Below are positions 1 through 6,949 of a DNA stretch of 58,911 nucleotides, piece after piece; position 1 is the first letter of the stretch, and each line of letters opens with the position of its first letter. The DNA lies in contig NZ_QTTN01000043.1 of assembly GCF_003386535.1 (NCBI RefSeq), forward strand, positions 1 to 58,911, written 5' to 3'. A program made the position numbers and the translations under genes. Origin of the DNA: Paenibacillus taihuensis (GTDB lineage Bacteria > Bacillota > Bacilli > Paenibacillales > Paenibacillaceae). Below the pieces are notes generated by a model, which was not told the origin of the DNA, did no database searches, and saw only the letters and a list, made by a program, of their open reading frames with translations.

Positions 1-371
1 ACGGTTTCGAACAAGGGTTACCGCTTCTTAGCGGAGACGATGAGATCTCCTTGGGTCACGTCAACCGACTTTCCCCCGAAACCAGTCCTCCTAACTTCCA
101 GAGCCACTGGTGGTATTGGACCTCCCCTTCTTTTGCAGGGTTATCCGGCTCTGTCAGCCAACTTGGTATGCCGCCTGTTCCGGGTTTTGCCTTCGCATCC
201 TCCGCACCTCTCCTCGCGGACAAAGCACTATGCGTCAGCTATGCACTTCCGCCACCTCGCGGTGTGCTAGAGACTTTCACTCCTTAGTCGATTGCGCTGC
301 CAAGCGCACAAAAGACAAAGCCCAAAATTGGGGCTTTGTCAACAGCCTGAGACCAGTCCAATGGACTGGTC
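1..371 (+). other. Structured non-coding segment ending in two hairpins
   Basis: No convincing reading frame is present; short open frames exist in all phases but carry no start signal or recognisable protein. The segment ends with a 10-bp stem (GACAAAGCCC at 314-323 pairing with 331-340) and then a second palindrome at 351-371 followed by a pyrimidine-rich tract, CTTTCTTTTT. That second hairpin looks like a rho-independent terminator for plus-strand transcription. The stretch may be the non-coding end of a mobile element that begins left of the window, which would fit the transposition genes next to it. I do not recognise the family, so this is inference. Confidence 0.35.
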
Positions 372-381
372 CTTTCTTTTT
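351..381 (+). terminator. Rho-independent terminator
   Basis: A near-perfect palindrome, GACCAGTCCA pairing with TGGACTGGTC, is followed directly by CTTTCTTTTT on the plus strand. It would end a transcript entering from the left and insulate the 3' end of the minus-strand ATPase gene. Confidence 0.6.
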
Positions 382-391
382 CCAAAGCTTG

Positions 392-1336
392 CTATGAAGC
401 CCTGAAATTGTTGCCCTTTTCTCTCTTCAATTCAGCTTCCAATTCGAAATCATCTAACGCGAAAGGATTGACTATAAAAGGTCTAGAAATTAGCTTGATT
501 CTCTCGAAAGCCTGGTTTAGATGCTCTAGTTCGATCGAATCATCTCCGTCATTCACTGCACAAATTGTCGCTTCTATCATGAGTTGCATTAAGTAAGACG
601 CCACACCTAGTGAAGCGTAATAGAGCCGTTCTGCAATAGTCTTCTCCGTGAGATTAGTTGGCTTTGCGAAAGGAAGCTGTCTCTCCATGACATGGAGGAA
701 TCCTAGGAAAGCACTAGTCTCTTTTTTGTTGCCATAACGGAATGGTGCCAGCTCAAGCTTGTTCGTAAATAAACGATTTAACTGAGGATCATTAACAAAC
801 ATCCACATCGATTCCGAGATCCCGCAAAGGACAACTGGAATATTAACTTCGCCGATTAATGTTTTAACCCAATTGATAGTTTTGCTATTTAGGTGCTCAG
901 CACCCTCTAGAATGAGCATCTTTACTTCGCGTTCCATAATCAGAGAGCGAACGTGATTTAACTCCGTCCTTCGAGTTGGAAAAGGATAACCTAAATCAAG
1001 TAAAACTTTGGAGGCTAGTGAACTAGCAGTCGCTTTCAGTGGAACCTTCACGTGAAGCACTGGTACACTAGAATATTCACTTGTCTTGGAAAAGGGTGGA
1101 TAGCGACTTACAAATTCTCTAATGACAGTGCTCTTGCCTGCGCCTGTCGGGCCATACAGATAGAGGCATTCAGATGTAAGAGAGTCATTTCCGAGGGCGA
1201 AGCGCATTTCCAGCTCTTCTAGAACAGTCATATAGATTGGGTGATGTACTATGATACTTTTGACATGTTCCACTCGTCTCCTCAGTTCCTCATTGCTTGG
1301 TCTGACACCTTTCATCTCTGAAAATTCATTTTCCAT
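392..1336 (-). CDS. TniB/TnsC-like AAA ATPase of a transposition module
   Basis: This 314-aa protein has the layout of TniB, the AAA regulator that links target choice to the transposase in Tn5053/Tn402 and Tn7-like elements. The P-loop GPTGAGKST is at residues 62-70. The strand after it normally ends in the Walker B pair D-E; here it reads LILEGAEHL (141-149), so Asp is replaced by Glu and the catalytic Glu by Gly. A sensor-like strand, IPVVLCGISES, follows, and then R188 in LNRLF, a plausible arginine finger. The start has AAGGGG about nine bases upstream. It is the last gene of a minus-strand series. ATP binding looks possible, while hydrolysis may be weak. No TniA catalytic subunit lies beside it. 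Confidence 0.75.
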   Translation of the reverse strand: MENEFSEMKGVRPSNEELRRRVEHVKSIIVHHPIYMTVLEELEMRFALGNDSLTSECLYLYGPTGAGKSTVIREFVSRYPPFSKTSEYSSVPVLHVKVPLKATASSLASKVLLDLGYPFPTRRTELNHVRSLIMEREVKMLILEGAEHLNSKTINWVKTLIGEVNIPVVLCGISESMWMFVNDPQLNRLFTNKLELAPFRYGNKKETSAFLGFLHVMERQLPFAKPTNLTEKTIAERLYYASLGVASYLMQLMIEATICAVNDGDDSIELEHLNQAFERIKLISRPFIVNPFALDDFELEAELKREKGNNFRAS

Positions 1337-1445
1337 TTAAAAGTCCCCTTCCTATTCTCTTATTATTTCTTATCTCTATTTTTACCAACCTAAAAATTCA
1401 TATACATTAGCATGACAAAAAAATCACAACAATAGATAAGGACTC

Positions 1446-2258
1446 TCAATTCGTTTCAAACTGAGATACTATTGAATATTCCCTCATTCGATTTTGCAGC
1501 ATCTCACGAACACGCGTCTCCTCATGAAGTTTCATTAAATAATACCTTGTCTGAATACCTGTCAAATGCCTAAACTTTCTTGTTTCTTTTAATGAATAAT
1601 ATCCCTTTAAGCCATATTGAACCACTAAGTCATCTTGCACTTTGCAAAGCTTCATAAATGTATTTCTTCCTAAACATTTGAACGCATGGACTGCGTCAAT
1701 AATTGGATCTGGCTTTATAGAAATTACAATACCGTATTTATTGTACCGTTCAGGATTAGAAAGGGCCGCTGGCGAATTATATCGAATCCATTCCCATTTC
1801 TTCGATAGAGATTTATATTCAGCCTTTGTTTCTTTCCACTGCCAAACTAAATCATCTATAACTAAGTCGCTAATTTTCCGTTTATAGCACTCAATCTCTT
1901 CTTTCTTCATCCTCACTTCAGCGTTTGGAATGAACTTCAAGAGGACTTCTCTAATAGTTGAGCCGTTTTCTCCTAAGCTTTTGTGTTCATCAACAGATAA
2001 ATCCTTCCATTTAACAGTCGATATAACCGGTAATAACCCTCTCTCATCCATAAACTCTTTCAGGCCAGCCTCGTCGTAATCGTATTTACGGAAATGCGCA
2101 AACTTCCCCACAACGCCTTGCTCCGGCCACTCTACTCTTTGATGTCCAAGTGTTTCTTGATAATGGCGAATCCTTTCTTTCAAAATTTCGAGGTACTTCT
2201 CTGTTGTATGTAACCTTATGTATTTACCACTTGAGAGGAAATGCATTAAGCTGCTCAT
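1446..2258 (-). CDS. Uncharacterised protein between TetR-like and TniB-like genes
   Basis: This 270-aa protein matches no family I recognise. It is rich in Lys, Arg and Glu, with charged helical stretches, has no signal peptide or membrane segment, and has only two cysteines (about residues 123 and 204) and no clustered zinc motif. The start follows GAGGAG with an eight-base gap. It sits 109 bases upstream of the TniB-like gene on the same strand, the slot where a TniA/TnsB transposase is expected. No D-D-E catalytic pattern is visible. It may be an accessory or target-choice factor of the same element; that is inference from position only. Confidence 0.6.
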   Translation of the reverse strand: MSSLMHFLSSGKYIRLHTTEKYLEILKERIRHYQETLGHQRVEWPEQGVVGKFAHFRKYDYDEAGLKEFMDERGLLPVISTVKWKDLSVDEHKSLGENGSTIREVLLKFIPNAEVRMKKEEIECYKRKISDLVIDDLVWQWKETKAEYKSLSKKWEWIRYNSPAALSNPERYNKYGIVISIKPDPIIDAVHAFKCLGRNTFMKLCKVQDDLVVQYGLKGYYSLKETRKFRHLTGIQTRYYLMKLHEETRVREMLQNRMREYSIVSQFETN

Positions 2259-2387
2259 AATTTAACTCCTCGAGGACGTTATCCCAATATAAATTCATTT
2301 TGACTCATAGCTTTTCCCGCTTAAAACCATTTCCCATCTCATTCTCTGAGCAACTATTTGGGTTTCATTTCGTTGCCTTCTTATACT

Positions 2388-2651
2388 CTATTGATGAGCC
2401 TCTCTCTCCTCAGGAGTCATACTTCTCATCTTCTGAAAATAATCTCTGAGCTCTGGATCAATTTTGTAACCAAGCAGCTCCCGTTTCTTTTGATTAATCC
2501 CCCATTCTATTCCTTCGTCCCATGCAGTCTGGAGCTCAAATGCAACCCTATCTGCCAGTTCTTCAGTTGGTAACTCCATTAGCGTTGCTTGAACGACTCC
2601 ATCTACTACGAGTACGAGGAACTTGCTACCTCTAATGACTGATCTGTACAT
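2388..2651 (-). CDS. Hypothetical protein, 87 aa
   Basis: The ATG at 2651 is chosen because GGGAGGG lies just upstream; a longer frame to 2681 lacks a site. The protein begins with short beta-like segments (YRSVIRGSKFLVLVVDG) and continues in charged helices, ending in an MTPEEREAH segment. No family was recognised. It lies 19 bases after the TetR-like gene and 129 bases before the 270-aa gene, so it is probably co-transcribed with both. Confidence 0.5.
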   Translation of the reverse strand: MYRSVIRGSKFLVLVVDGVVQATLMELPTEELADRVAFELQTAWDEGIEWGINQKKRELLGYKIDPELRDYFQKMRSMTPEEREAHQ

Positions 2652-2670
2652 CAATCCCTCCCCCCGCTTT

Positions 2671-3276
2671 TCATGACACAATCTCTACTTGAGGACTTAG
2701 AGCGCTAAGAATAAGTGAACTCATTCCTTCAGTTACAAAATCAATAGTAAGTTCGGAATCATGATTAGCTTTCTCGAAAAATTCCCATTGCCTTGACAAA
2801 AGTACCGAACTAATAATGAAAGTCATAGTTATATCCAGTGAATCAAACCTGAATAGACCCATGCTTTTACCTTCGATAAGGACCTTTTTCAACTCTATCC
2901 ACAATGGTTTAACCAAGTATTGAACAATTTCATCACGAGGGCTTGGCAACGTAATTTCATGCTGCAATATTAAAATGATTTCTGGATCAGTCATACGGAC
3001 AGTAACAATTTCACGGATAATGCGTTTCAATCCCTCGACAGGATCAACTGGAGTATCGCCATTACTGTTTACAATATTGGTTAATGGCAAAAACACTTGG
3101 AACAAAGCAATTAATACATTTTCTTTGCGTCTGAAATTATAGGAGTGCATCATGACATGAACGCCTGCCTCCCTACATATGTCGCGAATAGTGGTATCAT
3201 AGAATCCTTTTCTAGCGAAAAGCTTCTTAGCAGCAAATAGGATTTTCATACTCACTTCGTCTATTGCCTGCCCCAT
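2671..3276 (-). CDS. TetR/AcrR-family transcriptional regulator
   Basis: The 201-aa product has the TetR N-terminal DNA-binding layout: AAKKLFARKGFYDTTIRDI, then the helix-turn-helix ending in NFRRKENVLIALF. The recognition-helix stretch GVHVMMHSYNF departs from the usual GVSKGTLYHYF pattern, so its operator may be unusual. The C-terminal two thirds is the helical ligand and dimer domain. ATG at 3276 is preferred over the upstream GTG at 3285 because GAGGTG sits six bases before it. It is the first gene of the minus-strand series that ends with the TniB-like ATPase, and it is divergent from the ribbon-helix-helix gene. Confidence 0.75.
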   Translation of the reverse strand: MGQAIDEVSMKILFAAKKLFARKGFYDTTIRDICREAGVHVMMHSYNFRRKENVLIALFQVFLPLTNIVNSNGDTPVDPVEGLKRIIREIVTVRMTDPEIILILQHEITLPSPRDEIVQYLVKPLWIELKKVLIEGKSMGLFRFDSLDITMTFIISSVLLSRQWEFFEKANHDSELTIDFVTEGMSSLILSALSPQVEIVS

Positions 3277-3335
3277 CCATACCACCTCTTTACTTAATCC
3301 ACAACTTTATTAACATGATATCCACAACCGTGAAT

Positions 3336-3355
3336 TGTAATCACTTTTGAATACA
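3336..3355. promoter_or_regulatory. Palindromic operator candidate, copy 1
   Basis: TGTAATCA-N4-TGAATACA is an inverted repeat with one mismatch. The same motif with the same four-base gap recurs at 3661-3680. This copy lies between the divergent TetR-like and ribbon-helix-helix genes. Such short half-sites fit a ribbon-helix-helix repressor; the assignment is inference. Confidence 0.55.
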
Positions 3356-3417
3356 TTTTGTGTTATGTTTTTGTGCAGTCATTTACTTCTATACTAAGTT
3401 GTAGAGGTGATGAGCAT

Positions 3418-3618
3418 ATGGATGATGATGATTTCATAATTACACCAAAAGAAGATAAATCGGTCACGATTACTATACGAGTAGATAAAGCACTACAAGA
3501 GAAGTTCGATCACTTATCAAAGATCAGTAACCGTTCCAGAAACGAATTAATTAATTTAGCACTCGAATATGCAATGAAGAATGCTAAGTTTATAAAGCAA
3601 ACAAACGAAAAAAGATGA
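3418..3618 (+). CDS. Ribbon-helix-helix (CopG/Arc-type) DNA-binding protein
   Basis: This 66-aa protein has an acidic N-terminus, a beta-strand VTITIRVD (16-23), a first helix (24-35), the turn and helix start NRSRNELI (38-45), and a second helix to about residue 54. That is the compact dimeric ribbon-helix-helix fold. The ATG at 3418 follows GAGGTGA by seven bases; an in-frame ATG at 3358 has no site. A terminator follows at once, so the gene is monocistronic. It probably represses itself and the downstream 99-aa/tniQ pair through the two matching palindromes. It has no adjacent toxin. Confidence 0.8.
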   Translation: MDDDDFIITPKEDKSVTITIRVDKALQEKFDHLSKISNRSRNELINLALEYAMKNAKFIKQTNEKR

Positions 3619-3649
3619 CTCCTCTATTTGAATAGGAGTCATCTTTTTT
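3611..3649 (+). terminator. Rho-independent terminator after the ribbon-helix-helix gene
   Basis: AAAGATGACTCCT pairs with AGGAGTCATCTTT around a short loop and runs into a T tract. The A-rich left arm means it could also work on the minus strand. Confidence 0.85.
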
Positions 3650-3660
3650 ATTTCCGAGAT

Positions 3661-3680
3661 TGTAATCATAAATGAATACA
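3661..3680. promoter_or_regulatory. Palindromic operator candidate, copy 2
   Basis: TGTAATCA-N4-TGAATACA, identical in both half-sites to the copy at 3336-3355, lies 56 bases before the start of the 99-aa gene. The pairing suggests one regulator, most simply the ribbon-helix-helix protein, controls both transcription units. Confidence 0.55.
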
Positions 3681-3736
3681 AATTGTATTATTCGGACATA
3701 CAGACATGTAAATAAGCTAATTGAGGTGAAGCCGGA

Positions 3737-4036
3737 ATGGAGAACACGACAGCATTAATTACTTCGAAGGGGATCATGTATCAAAACAAGTTCTTTACTT
3801 GTTCAAGAGCAATCTCGGAACAATGGTTCGATCACGGTAGCCCTTATTACATGCTAGAAATTCAGGTGCATAGTGAAAATGATTTATTATTAATCATGTT
3901 AGATTCGGGAGAAGCAATCGCTGTACACAGGATTCCTATATTAAATACGCACTCTCAGCGTGAATTGGACAGCTATTTCACAAAGCTTAATGAACTAAAG
4001 TTAGTAAAGAAACTACTCAAAAATGAAAAGGGCTGA
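3737..4036 (+). CDS. Small protein resembling the C-terminal barrel of Mu/TniA transposases
   Basis: The 99-aa protein opens with LITSKGIMYQNKFFTC, which resembles the beta-barrel segment near the C-terminus of Mu-type transposases, where the pattern is V-x-x-x-GI-x-(Y/F)-N-x-x-Y. It continues with alternating strands (YYMLEIQVH, LLLIMLDSGEAIAVHRI) and a short charged helical tail. It has its own start and GAGGTGA site. Only two bases separate it from the tniQ-like gene, so the two are surely co-transcribed. Either it is a remnant of tniA that gained a start, or a stand-alone accessory subunit. The family match is by eye and moderate. Confidence 0.6.
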   Translation: MENTTALITSKGIMYQNKFFTCSRAISEQWFDHGSPYYMLEIQVHSENDLLLIMLDSGEAIAVHRIPILNTHSQRELDSYFTKLNELKLVKKLLKNEKG

Positions 4037-4038
4037 GT

Positions 4039-4728
4039 ATGTTGAAGCTTACCTGGGATCCAGCATGGATGAATCCTTTTGAGTCACATTGGTCCATCAT
4101 TGAGAAAATAAAATATGCTAATGCTATTACATCCCTAGACTTTGTACGTTTGTATGGAACAAGAAATTTCAAAGGAAAGCTACGGAATCAGCATAAAGGA
4201 TTATTTCACTTCATTGGTATTGATCATAACCTTCTGTTTGAATCCATCAGCACAGACCTTAGCAGGCACACGGAATATTATTTAAATAAAATGACTGGTA
4301 TGTTCTCGTGGGTGAAGACAGATCGTTTATTAAGGAAAGAGTTTTCTTTTTGTGATGACTGTCTATCTATGGGTTACCACAGCTTATTTCACCAGTTCAT
4401 ATTCTTAAATAAATGTCCTTTCCACCTGAGCCCTTTAAGTAATAGCTGCAAATATTGTGGTGGGATGTTCTCCTGTGATAAACACAATCACAAGAGCAAA
4501 AATGGATTTCAATGCTCCTGCTCAAATTATTTTGTTGAACCGAAGTTCAATACATGGTCTGATTGGCAAATGAATTTAACTATAAAGAACACTTTAGTTG
4601 AGAGGTGGGTCACTATGGACTTAAACGCGTATAATCGAATTAATAAGTCTTTCTTCTATGTACCGGCTTTGATTAATATGGATGCGCCGCTGCAATTCCT
4701 TTTGGATTTCGGAAATAAGAGGAGCTAA
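4039..4728 (+). CDS. TniQ/TnsD-like target-selection protein
   Basis: The 229-aa product begins with a segment resembling TniQ N-termini (NPFESHWSIIEKIKYAN) and carries the TniQ zinc-binding core: C105-x2-C108, C126-x2-H129, C137-x2-C140 and further Cys at 146, 159 and 161. TniQ/TnsD proteins recognise the target or recruit the AAA subunit in Tn5053 and Tn7-like transposition. It is shorter than most TnsD proteins and lacks an obvious C-terminal DNA-binding extension. It follows the 99-aa gene with a two-base gap. The partner ATPase would be the TniB-like protein on the opposite strand. Confidence 0.8.
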   Translation: MLKLTWDPAWMNPFESHWSIIEKIKYANAITSLDFVRLYGTRNFKGKLRNQHKGLFHFIGIDHNLLFESISTDLSRHTEYYLNKMTGMFSWVKTDRLLRKEFSFCDDCLSMGYHSLFHQFIFLNKCPFHLSPLSNSCKYCGGMFSCDKHNHKSKNGFQCSCSNYFVEPKFNTWSDWQMNLTIKNTLVERWVTMDLNAYNRINKSFFYVPALINMDAPLQFLLDFGNKRS

Positions 4729-4782
4729 TTAACAGCGTAAGGCAAACTCATCCTAAGAAATATTAATAATTATAACAAGACG

Positions 4783-4819
4783 AAAAAATAAAAACAGACC
4801 CAAAAATTGAGTCTGTTTA
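4783..4819 (-). terminator. Hairpin terminator, T tract on minus strand
   Basis: AAACAGAC pairs with GTCTGTTT. Reading the minus strand, the stem is followed by TTTTTATTTTTT, a classical U tract. It may also stop the plus-strand tniQ transcript, but the polarity implies a minus-strand transcript from the right. Confidence 0.6.
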
Positions 4820-5004
4820 CTTCACTGCTGTCGATAGCATATCTACGTTTATATCCTGCTGTGTTGCTATCGCCTTATCTGAAGGTCAGTTCTCTCCTAT
4901 TGAGTTCTCACATCCTAATTATTCCCAATTTAATACCCCTGTATACGAATTCAAATCCCAACGACATGGACTCCAGAAATATACACCTATGCAAAAATAT
5001 ACAC

Positions 5005-5157
5005 CTAATTGAATGCTGCTGAGTTTTGTGAAACATCAATTACAGCTTTTGTTGAAACATTTACAGCTAAAGCTGAAAAATTATGCATAGTCTTCTTGTG
5101 TTCAGGCTTACCCACTTCGATTTTTACTACTGTAAAGCCGAAATCCACAATCTTCAT
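5005..5157 (-). CDS. Possible 50-aa small protein or gene remnant
   Basis: A 50-codon open frame starts at ATG 5157 behind AAGGA and stops at 5005. The reading stays open in the same phase back to about 5194, though without a start. The peptide has a normal composition (IVDFGFTVVKIEVGKPEHKK) and a minus-strand terminator lies downstream. No family was recognised. It may be the tail of a truncated gene. Together with the IS remnant it is all I see between 4730 and 5750. Confidence 0.3.
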   Translation of the reverse strand: MKIVDFGFTVVKIEVGKPEHKKTMHNFSALAVNVSTKAVIDVSQNSAAFN

Positions 5158-5481
5158 TACATCCTTGAGCAGCCGCTCATTTGACCAGGTTTAATCCCAA
5201 TGTCTATTCTAAGAGGTGCAATTCAACTGTACGATGGTATTTCGTACTTCTACATTTTTGAATACTTTGTTTTACATATTTGATAATTACGAAAGAGCAC
5301 TCTATATTATATAAGGTGATATCACTGTCTCAACAATATCTTGAAATGCTTCGGTTAAAAATCTGTTTTAGAGAGAAGATTATGTTGCCAGTTAAGGTGG
5401 CTTGTGTGACTTCATCATTTAACTGCTCTGCACAATTTCTCAGAGAAGAGACCTCAATCATTTATTATTAGGGAAGAGATT

Positions 5482-5731
5482 GAGTGATCATCTATCTGAC
5501 TCAAATGTGCTACGAACTGATTCATGGATGGCATTTAGCTCCTATGCGAATGGCTCGGCTCCTTACCGCTTCAAGTCCAACGGAAAACAACGTTTGAAGG
5601 GCATGTACCATATAAGCAAAGAGCTACACCAGTCGCTTGAAGAAATGGATGAATCGTTTCAACTTGTTGCAACAAAGTATTTGCAGAATTACTTGGAATG
5701 GTTTCGTTTACTTAGGCAGCAAGAAATATGA
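5482..5731 (+). pseudogene. IS1595-family transposase, C-terminal remnant
   Basis: The frame encodes LRTDSWMAFSSYA, YRFKSNGKQR and VATKYLQNYLEWFRLL. These match in order the last part of IS1595-type transposases, where the same blocks read TDSWRAF, HYRFKSxGKQR and GVATKYLxHYLxWF. The part between YHI and the final block is altered and the N-terminal two thirds is missing, with no inverted repeats visible. It is a dead fragment, and marks past insertion at the edge of the accessory island. Confidence 0.7.
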
Positions 5732-5753
5732 GAAAAAATTAAGGAGCAAACAG

Positions 5754-6227
5754 ATGAATAAAGAATCTATTATTAATGAGAAATTAAGTTTAATTGAATG
5801 GTCAATTTCTTTAAGAAGCATATCTAATGAACTGTGGTTCAAGTCATTTCTTGCTGGATCATGGGGCACTGCTGACGTCATATCCCATTTTATATCCTGG
5901 GACCAATTTATGATTAAAAATCGGATACCATACATACTGAAAGGTAAGAGTTTTCCAAAAATAAGTGTAGATGTTGAGTCGATTAACAAAGGAGCAATTA
6001 ACTATGCAAGATCAGGTATAACCAAAGAAGAGCTGATCAATAAATTTATTTCTGTCCGCAAAGAGTTAGTGTCATTTATAGATGCTATCCCAGCCAAGAA
6101 ATTCGACCAACCGTTCCCGGGAAAAGAGCCTATGACTTTAATTGAATATTTTGTTAGAATGGTACATCATGATTTAAAACATAAAGAACAAATACTCTCT
6201 TTTTTAAAAACTGAAGTTCATTCTTAA
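5754..6227 (+). CDS. DinB/ClbS-like four-helix bundle protein
   Basis: The 157-aa product starts at the ATG behind AAGGAGC; the frame opens further upstream but overlaps the IS remnant. Blocks typical of the DinB superfamily are present: ADVISHFISWDQFM, with H45 as first metal ligand, and VRMVHHDLKHKEQI, with H139 and H143. The spacing of one early and two late histidines is the usual metal triad. Members include thiol S-transferases and self-resistance proteins of the ClbS/DfsB group, which it resembles by its W-x-x-x-D-V-x-x-H start. Substrate unknown. Confidence 0.7.
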   Translation: MNKESIINEKLSLIEWSISLRSISNELWFKSFLAGSWGTADVISHFISWDQFMIKNRIPYILKGKSFPKISVDVESINKGAINYARSGITKEELINKFISVRKELVSFIDAIPAKKFDQPFPGKEPMTLIEYFVRMVHHDLKHKEQILSFLKTEVHS

Positions 6228-6298
6228 TCGATATTTGGGTGTCTATGGTACAACATATTGGTAAAGGACTCTTTACTTAGTTACATTTAACACGGCAC

Positions 6299-6347
6299 GA
6301 AACTTTTATGGACCGCCTTTGCAAGGAAGGCGGTCTATAAAAGTTTC
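6299..6347. terminator. Long hairpin between convergent genes
   Basis: A 21-bp stem with one mismatch (GAAACTTTTATGGACCGCCTT at 6299-6319 against 6327-6347) has a seven-base loop. It separates the convergent DinB-like and HXXEE genes and probably ends both transcripts, although neither side has a strong T tract. Confidence 0.5.
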
Positions 6348-6387
6348 ATGCTCCGTATTTCATATATATATTCATCGCTTATCAATC

Positions 6388-6924
6388 TTATCGTTCAGGA
6401 ATAATTTTTCTACCAATAATATGTCCGAAAAAAACTAATGGAAGAAGAATTACACCAACATTCAAACTATTTGAAAACATTACCCAATTTAAAATTCCCA
6501 AATCGGATAAGCGATAGAATAAATAAATAGAATAAGGCAGGGTGACAAAAACTGCTGTTATCACTCCAGGTGTGTACATTCGTAAGAACAAACTTTGAGA
6601 TATATGGGTGAAAACATGGATAAAGAGAATGGCATTAAAACCAATAAAAAGTAAAAAATGATGAAAGTCAGCCGCCATTATTGTTGTCGGAATGAAAATA
6701 ATAAACTCCAAAGCAACTGCCACGGCAAATTGTGAGGACTTAATATTTTGAAAGGAATCAAACCACCGTCTGAGGGGCTTTGGAAGTGCAGAACGTGCTG
6801 ACAGATAGTTTCTTCCCATCCATCTCTCTACGAAGATAATTTCTTCGAAATCATGAATCATAAATGTGGCAATAAACAACCAAATGAGCGAATTCAGACT
6901 TATATGAGTGTTTAACCAATTCAT
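6388..6924 (-). CDS. HXXEE-family membrane protein
   Basis: The 178-aa protein has about five hydrophobic membrane segments and the family signature HDFEE at residues 24-28 at the end of the first one. HXXEE proteins are small integral membrane proteins of unknown activity, probably metal-binding through the His and Glu residues. The start has an AGGAGG-type site. It is a single-gene unit, convergent with the DinB-like gene. Confidence 0.75.
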   Translation of the reverse strand: MNWLNTHISLNSLIWLFIATFMIHDFEEIIFVERWMGRNYLSARSALPKPLRRWFDSFQNIKSSQFAVAVALEFIIFIPTTIMAADFHHFLLFIGFNAILFIHVFTHISQSLFLRMYTPGVITAVFVTLPYSIYLFYRLSDLGILNWVMFSNSLNVGVILLPLVFFGHIIGRKIIPER

Positions 6925-6949
6925 ATATTCCTCCTGTGACTATCGTTTA

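Noticed and set aside
3358..3417. Longer start for the ribbon-helix-helix protein
   Set aside because: The in-frame ATG at 3358 has no ribosome site and would cover the palindromic operator; the ATG at 3418 has a good site.
392..4728. CRISPR-associated transposon
   Set aside because: TniB and TniQ homologs made this worth checking, but no Cas12k or Cascade gene and no CRISPR repeats are visible anywhere in the window.
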